From Methanocorpusculum sp. (GTDB taxonomy: Archaea > Halobacteriota > Methanomicrobia > Methanomicrobiales > Methanocorpusculaceae), in NCBI GenBank assembly GCA_029987115.1, contig DALTWK010000001.1, forward strand, positions 85,547 through 149,546: a stretch of DNA of 64,000 nt, read 5' to 3'. The position numbers and the translations under genes were made by a program. Under the pieces are notes generated by a model that was not told the DNA's origin, made no database searches, and was given only the letters and a program-made list of their open reading frames with translations. Every line of letters begins with the position of its first letter. The first letter of the stretch is position 1. Positions 8,250-16,588 of the stretch are shown one piece after another.

Positions 8250-8879
8250 ATGACAGTAGACCTTGCCGAAGACATACTTGAAGAGATGCTTAACCTGGGA
8301 AGAACCTGGATTACCCGTGACGACCTGTCGCGTCTTTCCTCCCGTGGGGTGAAAGAATTTATCGCAGCCCTCTCTCAACTGAAGAAAGACAAAGCCATCA
8401 CCGAAGGCGAGAAAGGATTCAGTCTCACCGAACTCGGAAAACAGAAAGCAGAAACAATCGCACGAAAACATGCTGTTTTGGCAAGTTTCTTAACCGATGT
8501 GCTCGGTGCAAAACCGGAAGATGCATCGGAAGAAGCTTGCATTCTCGAACATACAATATCCAATGAAACCATCAATAAGCTCGATTCCTTCCTTGACAAA
8601 ACCACGCCGGAATTTGTCAGTCACAAAGAACTGACCGCAAAGAACCCGATTGTTCCGTTGCTGGAATGTACCGAAGGATCGCTTTTGCACGTTGCAATGA
8701 TTGAGGCGTTTTCCAAGCACAACCGGTTAATCGACCTGGGTGTTGTTCCAGGAGAACTCATCACGCTGAAACGCCGTCTGCACAACGATGCGGTCGTCAT
8801 CAAAGTCAAAGGATGCGACATCGCTTTAAGCCCGGAAATTGCCTCCAGTATTATGGTAGAGCGGTGCAACACGAAATGA
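8250..8879 (+). CDS. DtxR/MntR-family metal-dependent transcriptional regulator with FeoA-like domain
   Basis: 209 residues. The N-terminal winged helix (about 1-70) is followed by a helical segment with Glu/His metal-ligand candidates (EEACILEHTISNE) and a C-terminal FeoA/SH3-like domain (about 140-205, with NRLIDLGVVPGELITLKRR). Such repressors bind Fe(II) or Mn(II) and shut down metal uptake genes. Its stop overlaps the feoB start by four bases, so it likely controls its own operon in response to iron. There is no separate FeoA gene next to feoB; this C-terminal domain is the only FeoA-like sequence here. Confidence 0.85.
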   Translation: MTVDLAEDILEEMLNLGRTWITRDDLSRLSSRGVKEFIAALSQLKKDKAITEGEKGFSLTELGKQKAETIARKHAVLASFLTDVLGAKPEDASEEACILEHTISNETINKLDSFLDKTTPEFVSHKELTAKNPIVPLLECTEGSLLHVAMIEAFSKHNRLIDLGVVPGELITLKRRLHNDAVVIKVKGCDIALSPEIASSIMVERCNTK

Positions 8880-10747
8880 AGTCCGCAGTACTGATTGGAA
8901 ATCCAAGTGTTGGCAAATCAGTCATCTTCAACGCGCTGACTGGTCTCGGCGTTGAAATCAGTAACTATCCTGGAACGACTGTAACCACCAAAAGCGGTGT
9001 TGTCAAGTTCGGAGACAGCGAATTCACGCTGACCGACCTACCAGGAATCTATTCACTCTCTGGCGATTCCACCGAAGAAACAATGGTACGGGAGTATCTC
9101 GTCACCGAAAATCCGGATTTATTTATTGCAGTTCTTGATGCATCGCACCTGGAACGCAACCTCTATCTTTTGCTGCAGATTGCAGACATCCAAAAACCGC
9201 TGCTTGTTGTTTTGAACATGATTGACGATGCAGTTGCCGCTGGTAAGATTATTGATTCGGCGAAACTCTCAGAGAAATTCGGTGTCCCAGTCATTCCAAC
9301 CGTTGCTACCCAAGGAAAGAACCTGAACGAGATTGCAAAATATATCGTCGGTGACACGTTGCCGGCACCGAATCTTCTGACACGGTTCGACCACCACATC
9401 GAAGCGGCGGAGGTCAATCTGCAGAGATTCCACAACGTAACCATTGCAGAGGCACTCTTCGCTCTGGAAGGAGCGGAACTATCGACACTGAAACAGGAAG
9501 TCATCGAATCAGCATCCGCCATCGATGAAGAGATTAAAAAACGCCACGAGATGTCTTCAGAACAAATTATCGCAACCAACCGCCACAACTCGGCGAGGAA
9601 GATTGCTGATGAAGTGACATCTGAAGCCCCGAAAAAGAAGAAGATTCCATTTGACTCACTTCTCACAAAGACCTTTCCGGGAATCCCAATTCTGATTCTT
9701 ATCATGGTCGGTATTCTGGTCATCGTCTTTTTAGTCGGTGGCTGGCTTGAAGAACTGATTGTCACGCTGATGACCAACTACATCCAGATTCCATTCGATT
9801 CTTTAGAACTGCATCCGCTTCTGACGACGGTCGGTGATGCGGTCATTCTTGCACTGATGTCGGGTCTCGGTATAGCGTTCCCGTACGTCTTCCTCTTCTA
9901 CATTTTCATCTCGATTCTGGAAGACACCGGATACCTGACCCGTGCGGCGTTTCTTGCCGACCGGTTCATGCACAAGCTCGGTCTGCACGGCCAGGGACTG
10001 ATTCCGCTAGTACTTTCCTTCGGTTGCAGTGTACCTGCCATTATGAGCACACGGCTTCTTCCAACCAAACGTGAACGGTTCATCGCATCGATTCTTGTTA
10101 CGATGCTGCCGTGTTCAGCACGTACCGTAGTCATCTCGGGAATCGTTGCAGCGTTCATCGGATTCGGACCGGCTCTTTCAATCTACGCAATTGTCTTTGT
10201 TCTGGTCTTTGTTGTCGGTTGTATCTTATCCAAGGTAACACCGGGTGAACAGTACGGCATGATTTTAGAAATGGCGGAGATTAGAAAACCGATTCCAAAA
10301 TATGTCATCAGAAAGTCGTGGATGCGGGTTAAGGAGTTCCTGTTTATTGCAATGCCGCTGCTTCTGATAAGCAGTGTCATTCTCGGCATCTGTCAGTACC
10401 TCGGCTGGGTTGACATGTTCATGAACTTCATCGATCCGGCATCGATGGCAGTTCTGGGCATCCCAGGTTTTGCTCTGACAGCACTGCTCTTCGGAATTCT
10501 CCGAAAAGAGATGGCATTTGAAACGCTCGCGGTCATGGCAGGAACAACAGAACTGCTTACAGTGCTCAGTGCAGGACAGCTTTACATCTTTGCCATCGTC
10601 TGTGTTCTCTTTGTCCCATGCATCTCAACCATAGCTGTTCTGATGCGGGAACACGGTGCCAAAAAGGCCCTTCTGATTGCCATGTTTACGCTGATACTCG
10701 GACTGCTAATGGGCTTTATCTTCAATATTATCTTCAAATTTATCTAG
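8876..10747 (+). CDS. feoB: Ferrous iron transporter FeoB
   Basis: 623 residues. The N-terminal G-domain has G1 GNPSVGKS (8-15), G3 DLPG and G4 NMID; a helical spacer follows and then a membrane domain with Gate motifs such as SFGCSVPAIMSTRLL and MLPCSARTVVISG. FeoB takes up Fe(II) across the cytoplasmic membrane. The ATG at 8876 overlaps the DtxR-type regulator stop (ATGA). An upstream in-frame extension to 8813 would lie inside the regulator and is not supported. It is somewhat shorter than bacterial FeoB but has the expected core. Confidence 0.94.
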   Translation: MKSAVLIGNPSVGKSVIFNALTGLGVEISNYPGTTVTTKSGVVKFGDSEFTLTDLPGIYSLSGDSTEETMVREYLVTENPDLFIAVLDASHLERNLYLLLQIADIQKPLLVVLNMIDDAVAAGKIIDSAKLSEKFGVPVIPTVATQGKNLNEIAKYIVGDTLPAPNLLTRFDHHIEAAEVNLQRFHNVTIAEALFALEGAELSTLKQEVIESASAIDEEIKKRHEMSSEQIIATNRHNSARKIADEVTSEAPKKKKIPFDSLLTKTFPGIPILILIMVGILVIVFLVGGWLEELIVTLMTNYIQIPFDSLELHPLLTTVGDAVILALMSGLGIAFPYVFLFYIFISILEDTGYLTRAAFLADRFMHKLGLHGQGLIPLVLSFGCSVPAIMSTRLLPTKRERFIASILVTMLPCSARTVVISGIVAAFIGFGPALSIYAIVFVLVFVVGCILSKVTPGEQYGMILEMAEIRKPIPKYVIRKSWMRVKEFLFIAMPLLLISSVILGICQYLGWVDMFMNFIDPASMAVLGIPGFALTALLFGILRKEMAFETLAVMAGTTELLTVLSAGQLYIFAIVCVLFVPCISTIAVLMREHGAKKALLIAMFTLILGLLMGFIFNIIFKFI

Positions 10748-10792
10748 AGGACAACCATCTAAATATGCTCACAACAAATAGGTAAGATAATC

Positions 10793-11551
10793 ATGCTGAC
10801 ATTTATCGGTCTCGGACTCTTTGATGAACTTGACGTGTCGGTCCGCGGAGATTATGCCATCCGCAATGCCGACACCGTTTTTCTGGAAGTGTATACCTCA
10901 GTTCTGATGGGTTCTTCTCTAGCAAAACTCGAAGAATATTACGGAAAGAAGATTATTCCACTCGTACGCGAAGATGTTGAGATACACTCAGATAAAATTA
11001 TTGAAGCAGCAAAGATAGGGAATGCAGTCTTTCTGACTGCGGGAGACTCTATGGTGGCAACCACCCACTCGGACATCAGAATCCGTTGCGCAGAAGCAGG
11101 CGTAGAAACCGCAATTATTCACGGTGCATCGATCACCACTGCAGTCTGCGGACTCTCAGGTCTGCAAAACTATCGGTTCGGGAAATCAGTTTCAGTACCA
11201 TTCCCTTACGGAAAATGGTTCCCAATGACTCCAATTGAAGTTATCTCGGAAAATCTGGCAAACAATCTGCACACACTGGTGTTCCTTGACATCCAAAAGG
11301 ACAAGGAACGCTATATGAAAATTTCTGAAGCAGTGGAATTATTAGAAGAACAGTGCAGACGTTCTGGCAAAGAAATACCGCTCTACATCGGCATAGCACG
11401 TGCCGGATCTCCGCAGCCGATAGTGCATGCTGGAACCGCCGAGGACATGAAAACCTTTGACTTCGGCGGACCGCTTCATATCATGATTGTTCCTGCAGAA
11501 CTTCACGACATGGAACGCGAATATCTGCAGAGGTTCGCCGGGTTATGCTGA
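10793..11551 (+). CDS. dphB: Diphthine synthase
   Basis: 252 residues, typical of archaeal Dph5. It uses SAM to methylate the modified histidine of elongation factor 2 on the way to diphthamide. The tetrapyrrole-methylase fold is shown by the start MLTFIGLGLFDELDVSVRG, the LTAGDSMVATTH substrate loop, and the GASITTAVCGLSGLQNYRFG segment. A TATA-like CTAAATATG about 30 bases upstream suggests a nearly leaderless mRNA. Its last seven bases overlap the DUF357 gene. Confidence 0.94.
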   Translation: MLTFIGLGLFDELDVSVRGDYAIRNADTVFLEVYTSVLMGSSLAKLEEYYGKKIIPLVREDVEIHSDKIIEAAKIGNAVFLTAGDSMVATTHSDIRIRCAEAGVETAIIHGASITTAVCGLSGLQNYRFGKSVSVPFPYGKWFPMTPIEVISENLANNLHTLVFLDIQKDKERYMKISEAVELLEEQCRRSGKEIPLYIGIARAGSPQPIVHAGTAEDMKTFDFGGPLHIMIVPAELHDMEREYLQRFAGLC

Positions 11552-12108
11552 TAGATAACTTGCTTTCCCTCTATCGAAACCGTGCATCGTCAGCTCGGTC
11601 TTTGATGCCTGCCGGAAGTCTGCTCGATAAGACATCATCTGAAATTCTCGAGATGGTGACCTGCTATGCAGGGGACGCAAATGTCTTTTTTGAACGGGGC
11701 GACTTAGTCAATGCTTTTGCCGCCTCGGCCTACGGCTTCGGTTGGCTTGACGCAGGTGTTTATCTTGGCTATATTTCAGCAGAAGAAACACCAGAGATTG
11801 TTTTGGAGAAAAAATTCCCGTCTGAACTTCAAGAAAAGTTGGAAGAAAAGACACTAAGGTATCAGCGGATGTTAACCGAAGCACTTGCTGCAGTTTCGCC
11901 TGCACCGGATGCGGCGTGCGGTATCTATGCTGCAGTAAAGATGATTTTGCACGAAACAGAGAAAGGATTGAGAGAAGGTGCGGCATTTCTTCCGGACGAC
12001 TACGTGAACTCCCTTGTCGAGTTTTCCTACGGATACGGATGGCTTGACTGCGGTGTCCGCTCGGGTCTTTTTTCCATTCATGGAAATCGTCATCTGTTTA
12101 CCATATAA
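11545..12108 (+). CDS. DUF357-family protein with two tandem repeats
   Basis: 187 residues. The DUF357 hallmark occurs twice: a version at about 56-78 (SAYGFGWLDAGVYLGYIS) and a version at about 155-177 (FSYGYGWLDCGVRSGLFS). The normal family member of roughly 80-90 residues has it once, so this looks like an internal duplication. The function of DUF357 is unknown. The seven-base overlap with dphB couples it to diphthamide synthesis at the expression level. A shared role in EF-2 modification is only a guess from context. Confidence 0.75.
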   Translation: MLIDNLLSLYRNRASSARSLMPAGSLLDKTSSEILEMVTCYAGDANVFFERGDLVNAFAASAYGFGWLDAGVYLGYISAEETPEIVLEKKFPSELQEKLEEKTLRYQRMLTEALAAVSPAPDAACGIYAAVKMILHETEKGLREGAAFLPDDYVNSLVEFSYGYGWLDCGVRSGLFSIHGNRHLFTI

Positions 12109-12219
12109 ATAGACTGCATTCTTGTATACATCTATTTTGAGAGTCCTGACGGTAGATTAGTAACTGTTTTTTGAAAAGAACTGAGAAAAAAGTATTGTGT
12201 TGGAGAGCTACTAGTGAAT

Positions 12220-12720
12220 TTACTCTTCAACGACGATTCTGACAGGGGTCGGAAGCTTCTGTCCAGAGTGGAGAAGAGCATCCTTTGCCTGATCAATGTA
12301 CTGCTTGGAGGTCCAGATGGTGAAGACTTTCTGTCTCGGCTGGACACGTGCAGCAGTTCCGACAGCCTTTCCGAATGCAAGTCTCATACCTTCGGAAACA
12401 CGGTCTGCACCTGCACCAGTTGCGTACTTGTGCTCACGTAAGACGTGGTGCGGGTAGGTTCTAATCTTTAAGTGGAAGTTGTTCTTACCAACAGTGTTCA
12501 TTAAACGTCTGTTCATATTGATACGTGCAGCTTCCATTGCAGTGTGACGAATCTGACATCCTTCAATTGCTTCAAGGTGAATTGCAACTGGGAACTCTGC
12601 AGAAAGGTTGCCCATATCAAACTGAACAACCTTACATCCTGGGACACCACCCATGTATTCGCGACGGCAGTATGCCTTCTTTGCGAGGTGGTTATACATT
12701 CGTGCTGGTTTTCTTACCAT
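12220..12720 (-). CDS. rpl10e: 50S ribosomal protein L10e (uL16)
   Basis: 166 residues, full length. The start MVRKPARMYNHLAKKAYCRREY and the central VQFDMGNLSAEFPVAIHLEA segment are typical of archaeal L10e, which sits near the 5S rRNA and the A-site of the large subunit. It is monocistronic, with a TATA box on the minus strand overlapping the stop codon of the neighbouring ABC ATPase gene, and an ACATTTAG element at the expected transcription start. Confidence 0.96.
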   Translation of the reverse strand: MVRKPARMYNHLAKKAYCRREYMGGVPGCKVVQFDMGNLSAEFPVAIHLEAIEGCQIRHTAMEAARINMNRRLMNTVGKNNFHLKIRTYPHHVLREHKYATGAGADRVSEGMRLAFGKAVGTAARVQPRQKVFTIWTSKQYIDQAKDALLHSGQKLPTPVRIVVEE

Positions 12721-12740
12721 TTTAAGTGACTCCTAGCTCT

Positions 12741-12781
12741 CTAAATGTGCATATTAGGTATGATGATAATCATATTAAATG
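12741..12781 (-). promoter_or_regulatory. Putative rpl10e promoter with ACATTTAG start-site element
   Basis: On the minus strand a TATA-like ATTTAATATG (about 12771-12780) is followed about 26 bases later by ACATTTAG (12748 down to 12741), 21 bases before the rpl10e ATG. The TATA box overlaps the TAA of the ABC ATPase gene at 12775-12777. Confidence 0.45.
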
Positions 12782-13563
12782 TTCTGTTTCTCTTCCTGTA
12801 ATCTTTCAATTTCTGCCAGTACATCACGGCGAATATGAGCAAATTCCGGTGTTGTTCTGTCTCGAGGACGCGCCAAATCGACGTTGTAGATTTTGTGAAT
12901 AGTTCCCGGACGCGGCGAGAGAATCACAATACGATCTGAGAGGAAAACCGCCTCATCCACACTGTGAGTAACAAATACGATGGTCTTCTTCGTTTTCTCC
13001 CAGATATCCAGAAGTTGCAGCTGCATCTTGTTTCTGGTCTGTGCATCCAAAGCACCGAACGGTTCATCCATCAGCATGACCGCCGGGTCGGATGCAAGTG
13101 CACGGGCAACTGCCGCACGCTGGCGCATACCTCCGGAGAGTTCGTAAGGGTGGCGATCACCCATATCGCCGAGACCTACTAGGTCAAGACGTTCCTGCAC
13201 CACTTGTGAGCGTTCTTCTTCCGGCACACCCATCATCTCAAGACCGAAACCAACGTTCTGTGCGATGGTTCTCCATGGGTAGAGAGAGTACTCCTGGAAC
13301 ACCATGGTCATCTTCGGAGACGGACCGTCAACGATTTTCCCGTCAATCTCGATAGTTCCTGAAGTTGGAACATCAAGACCGGAAATCATGCGGAGAAACG
13401 TCGTTTTGCCACACCCAGATGGACCGAGCAGACAGACAAATTCTCCATCGTAGATTTCCAGGTTGATATTTTCAAGAGCTACAGTGTCGCCGTTCTTTTT
13501 AGAATGGAAGACCTTTCCTGCCCCATCGGCTTTAACCCATACCTTATTCCAATCTGTTGTCAT
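12775..13563 (-). CDS. ABC transporter ATP-binding protein, nitrate/sulfonate/taurine type
   Basis: 262 residues. Walker A GPSGCGKTT is at 47-55, the Q-loop in VFQEYSLYPW near 89, signature LSGGMRQR at 142-149, Walker B MLMDEPFG at 163-170, and a switch His follows in FVTHSVDEA. This matches the SsuB/TauB/NrtD group that energises import of small anions such as sulfonates or nitrate. It is the last gene of a three-gene minus-strand operon (binding protein, permease, ATPase) and overlaps the permease by four bases. The substrate is not known. Confidence 0.93.
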   Translation of the reverse strand: MTTDWNKVWVKADGAGKVFHSKKNGDTVALENINLEIYDGEFVCLLGPSGCGKTTFLRMISGLDVPTSGTIEIDGKIVDGPSPKMTMVFQEYSLYPWRTIAQNVGFGLEMMGVPEEERSQVVQERLDLVGLGDMGDRHPYELSGGMRQRAAVARALASDPAVMLMDEPFGALDAQTRNKMQLQLLDIWEKTKKTIVFVTHSVDEAVFLSDRIVILSPRPGTIHKIYNVDLARPRDRTTPEFAHIRRDVLAEIERLQEEKQNI

Positions 13564-14324
13564 TTGTCAAGTACCTCCCATGCGAACTTCTTTTTCTGAA
13601 CCAGTTTGAAGAATACATCCATGACAATTCCGATAATACCGATGCAGACCATGCCGGCAATGGAAAGACTCAGTTGACTATACACCGAGAATGATTCGTA
13701 AATCATATGTCCGAGACCTACAGAAGATCCTGGCATCATTTCTGCTGCGACAACACTCATCCAGGCAATACCGAATCCAAGACGAAGACCGTTCCAGATT
13801 GCTGGCATTGCTGCCGGGAGAATAACCTGAGTCATCACCTGACGACCATTTGCCTGATAGATTTTTGCCGTCTCAAGCCAACTCTTCTTAACCCGTTTGA
13901 CACCATCGATAGTGCTCACCAGAATCGGGAATATACATCCGATAACAATAATGAACACGATTGAGGTCATGCCGATACCGAACCATGCAAGAGCAAGCGG
14001 AATCCAGGCAAGTGGTGGAATCGGACGGAGAATCTGAATCAGACCATCGGAGAAATGTTCCAAGAATGGATGACTGCCGATGAGAACACCAAGAGGGACT
14101 GCAATGACGCAGGCTATCAGGAATCCAAGACCAACACGCAGGATACTGATACCAGTGTTCTGGAGAATGCTTCCCATACCGTAGACATTGTCAAACGGAG
14201 CGAGGAACCATACGAAAACGGATTCTACCGTTGGAAGAATGAACGCATTATTGACGAGATGTGCTGCAATTTCCCAGACGATAAGAAGCACCGCGGGGAG
14301 AATCAGCTTAACATACCACTTCAT
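13560..14324 (-). CDS. ABC transporter permease, nitrate/sulfonate/taurine type
   Basis: 254 residues with about six membrane segments and the cytoplasmic coupling motif of the SsuC/TauC family (AAEMMPGSSVGLGHMIYES, about 190-210). It forms the membrane channel with the ATPase downstream. The gene follows the binding-protein gene by 73 bases and overlaps the ATPase gene by four. Nothing in it identifies the ligand. Confidence 0.92.
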   Translation of the reverse strand: MKWYVKLILPAVLLIVWEIAAHLVNNAFILPTVESVFVWFLAPFDNVYGMGSILQNTGISILRVGLGFLIACVIAVPLGVLIGSHPFLEHFSDGLIQILRPIPPLAWIPLALAWFGIGMTSIVFIIVIGCIFPILVSTIDGVKRVKKSWLETAKIYQANGRQVMTQVILPAAMPAIWNGLRLGFGIAWMSVVAAEMMPGSSVGLGHMIYESFSVYSQLSLSIAGMVCIGIIGIVMDVFFKLVQKKKFAWEVLDK

Positions 14325-14397
14325 AGTTTCAATTCCAAGTATCTGTATACTTCTCTATTGGGCAGATATCAAAGTATGCGAAAAAAGAGAGGGGCGT

Positions 14398-15624
14398 TCA
14401 GGCCTCTAAGGTCTGATACTTAATCTTAGCAGATTCCAGTGCAGACTTCAGCTGAACATCCTGGATGGAGTTCTTCTGCGGTATGGCAATCGTGACATTC
14501 TTTCCCTCTGCGGAACGCTTGATTGCCCAGTTAACGAATTCTTCCCAGTTGTTTGCCGGTGCATTGGCGGAGACCACCAGTGCGGAACCTTCGGTCATAA
14601 TCGGGGACAAGATCTTCAAACCGGTCTGAATATCTATGGAAGAGAGATATGGAGGAGTGCCTGCAATTGCATACTGCAGTTTGTCCGACTGCAGAAGCGT
14701 CATCAGAGCTGGTCCGCCTTCCGCCTTTTCGAAGCTAACATTGCAGATTTTCTTACCGTTAACGTACAACTCAGCCTTTTCAACAAGACCGGATGCAGTT
14801 GATTCAGGCTTTAAGTAAGCATTACAATTATCGCGGAAGTACTCCCAGTTCTTTACCAGAACGAAGAGTGGAGCATCGTGATCACTTAAGAGGTAGCCGA
14901 TGCTGATTCCATCGGAGACCGGAGTCGGAAGTGTCGCGGTACCGTTGACGATACTTTTTGCAGTGTTGTAGGCAGTGAAGTTGTAGATAATTTTTTCAGT
15001 ATCTTCCTTGGACGTGGACTTCAGGTTGCCAGAGATGGAACCGAGGGAACGTTGAATTTCAAGGAATTCATAGTTGCTGGAGAGCCAGTTTTCACTTGCT
15101 TCAGTGTTGAACTTAATGGTTGGAAGCGAGTCGGTGAGAATCTGGACACCAGTAAGCGTCTTTCCTCCGTACTCGAGCGGGGTGTCTCCATACATCCAGT
15201 CAGCGACATATTTTGCTGCATTTGCCGGATCATCGGTGATGTACTTGTTTGCGACAAGCATCAGGTAGGTCAGAACCGTTGCAAGGTCTTTGTTTTCCAC
15301 ACCGGTTTTGTTGGCTCCGAAAACACAGCAAGTGTGTTCTGCCCAAGTTCCGTTATCAGAACGCGGGAGGTTCTGTGAATAACTGACGACCTTTCCGATA
15401 CCGGAAACCGTAGCTGCGGAAACGTTCGGCTGCCAATTAATCATACCGTCAATCTGACCGAGTGAAAGCGAGTTGATCTGCATACCGGCTACAATTGGGA
15501 TAACGTCAACAGTTGCAACATAGTCTTCTTGATTACCAGTGCCGGTAGTCGTGCACCCTGCACCAAAAATGGCTACAGCACAAACAACCATTGCAGCAAT
15601 AACGAAGAGATACTTCTTTTCCAT
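14398..15624 (-). CDS. ABC substrate-binding lipoprotein with apparently circularly permuted domain order
   Basis: 408 residues. A signal peptide (1-23) ends in a lipobox-like FGAGC with C24 as lipid anchor. Residues about 35-145 resemble the usual second half of SsuA/NMT1-like binding proteins: a LSLGQIDGMINWQPNVSAA segment, then GIGKVVSYS and the EHTCCVFG strand, then a helix with NKYITDDPANAAKYV. Residues about 239-385 resemble the usual first half: ISIGYLLSDHDAPLFVLVKNW, a lobe ending SALVVS, and the IPQKNSIQDVQLKSALE hinge that normally precedes the LSLGQIDG part. The order is thus swapped relative to the family. The ends that would be joined in a normal protein are the C-terminus (408) and about residue 35. 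It heads the operon with permease and ATPase. Confidence 0.82.
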   Translation of the reverse strand: MEKKYLFVIAAMVVCAVAIFGAGCTTTGTGNQEDYVATVDVIPIVAGMQINSLSLGQIDGMINWQPNVSAATVSGIGKVVSYSQNLPRSDNGTWAEHTCCVFGANKTGVENKDLATVLTYLMLVANKYITDDPANAAKYVADWMYGDTPLEYGGKTLTGVQILTDSLPTIKFNTEASENWLSSNYEFLEIQRSLGSISGNLKSTSKEDTEKIIYNFTAYNTAKSIVNGTATLPTPVSDGISIGYLLSDHDAPLFVLVKNWEYFRDNCNAYLKPESTASGLVEKAELYVNGKKICNVSFEKAEGGPALMTLLQSDKLQYAIAGTPPYLSSIDIQTGLKILSPIMTEGSALVVSANAPANNWEEFVNWAIKRSAEGKNVTIAIPQKNSIQDVQLKSALESAKIKYQTLEA

Positions 15625-15794
15625 ACTATTAGTTATAACATCACCAATATATTAACAAATTGTAACTTATCGTATAATTTTATACATCAATTTGTATAAT
15701 ATCTGAAAACATGTCATATTTTGTATAATCCGGCGTGCGACGTTTCGTGCCGGCGTTTATTAATGTCTGAAAGAATAACTAATACTGAACTGAC

Positions 15795-16421
15795 ATGACA
15801 GAAATACATCGTTCAGCAATGATTCTGGCTGGAGGCGAAGCGAAACGGGTCAACGGAAGAGAGAAGTATTTCTTTTCTTACAAAGGATGTTCATTTATCT
15901 CGCGTCTCGTTATGACCTTTACCGGCATTGTCGACGAAATCGTCATCGTCGCCAAAAACGAAAAGCAGACGGAACACTTCAAAGGCCTTCCAGACATTGT
16001 CCGCTGCACATGGGACAAGGAACCAGGGCTTGGTCCAATAGGTGGTATTGCATCCGGGATTGAAGAAGTAAAAGGTGAACATGTCTTTATTGCCGCCTGC
16101 GACATGCCGACCATCAATAAGTCCATCGCCGCCTACCTCTTCGAAAATATCGGCAATGCTGAAGCAATCATTCCACAGTGGGAAAACAACGACATGGAAC
16201 CGTTGCATGCCGTCTACCGTGTGGATGCAATCAAAGAATATCTGAAGGAACATTCTGATGCATCTCTTCATGCGATGATTCACTCATTAAACACAAAACG
16301 AGTTCGATCAGAAGAGTTCAGAACAGTCGATCCGAAACTCGAAACCTTCAGAAACGTCAACACTTTAGATGAACTGCTTGCCATGGGCCCAGAAGCAAGC
16401 TACCGGGAAAAACATCCCTAA
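15795..16421 (+). CDS. mobA: MobA-like nucleotidyltransferase (molybdenum cofactor guanylyltransferase family)
   Basis: 208 residues. The N-terminal LAGGEAKRVNGREK is the GTP-binding signature of MobA-type enzymes, followed by PGLGPIGGIASGIE and the metal-binding ACDMP. MobA attaches GMP to molybdopterin, giving the bis-MGD form used by formate and formylmethanofuran dehydrogenases. MobA-like proteins can also act on other sugars or cofactors, so the exact substrate is inferred. It is divergent from the ABC importer and convergent with a small gene one base downstream. Confidence 0.8.
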   Translation: MTEIHRSAMILAGGEAKRVNGREKYFFSYKGCSFISRLVMTFTGIVDEIVIVAKNEKQTEHFKGLPDIVRCTWDKEPGLGPIGGIASGIEEVKGEHVFIAACDMPTINKSIAAYLFENIGNAEAIIPQWENNDMEPLHAVYRVDAIKEYLKEHSDASLHAMIHSLNTKRVRSEEFRTVDPKLETFRNVNTLDELLAMGPEASYREKHP

Positions 16422-16422
16422 C

Positions 16423-16572
16423 TTATTCTTCTTTTAGATCATCTTCGGTGACGCCGTATTCTTCCATCAGTTTTTCTGCACGGTAACGTGCCGAACAACC
16501 CTGATGACCGAACGGGGATTGTGATAATTTGCGGTATTTACGGATTTCAGAAAGAATCTCCGGATCTGCCAT
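16423..16572 (-). CDS. Small protein of 49 residues, unknown function
   Basis: An ATG at 16572 opens a 49-codon frame ending TAA at 16423, one base from the mobA stop. The protein starts MADPEILSEIRKYRKLSQ, contains a GHQGCSARYR segment, and ends in an acidic VTEDDLKEE. It begins 16 bases downstream of purC on the same strand. The charged helical composition and tight fit between purC and mobA suggest a real gene; no family is recognised. Confidence 0.5.
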   Translation of the reverse strand: MADPEILSEIRKYRKLSQSPFGHQGCSARYRAEKLMEEYGVTEDDLKEE

Positions 16573-16588
16573 AAAAAGAGTATTGGAG

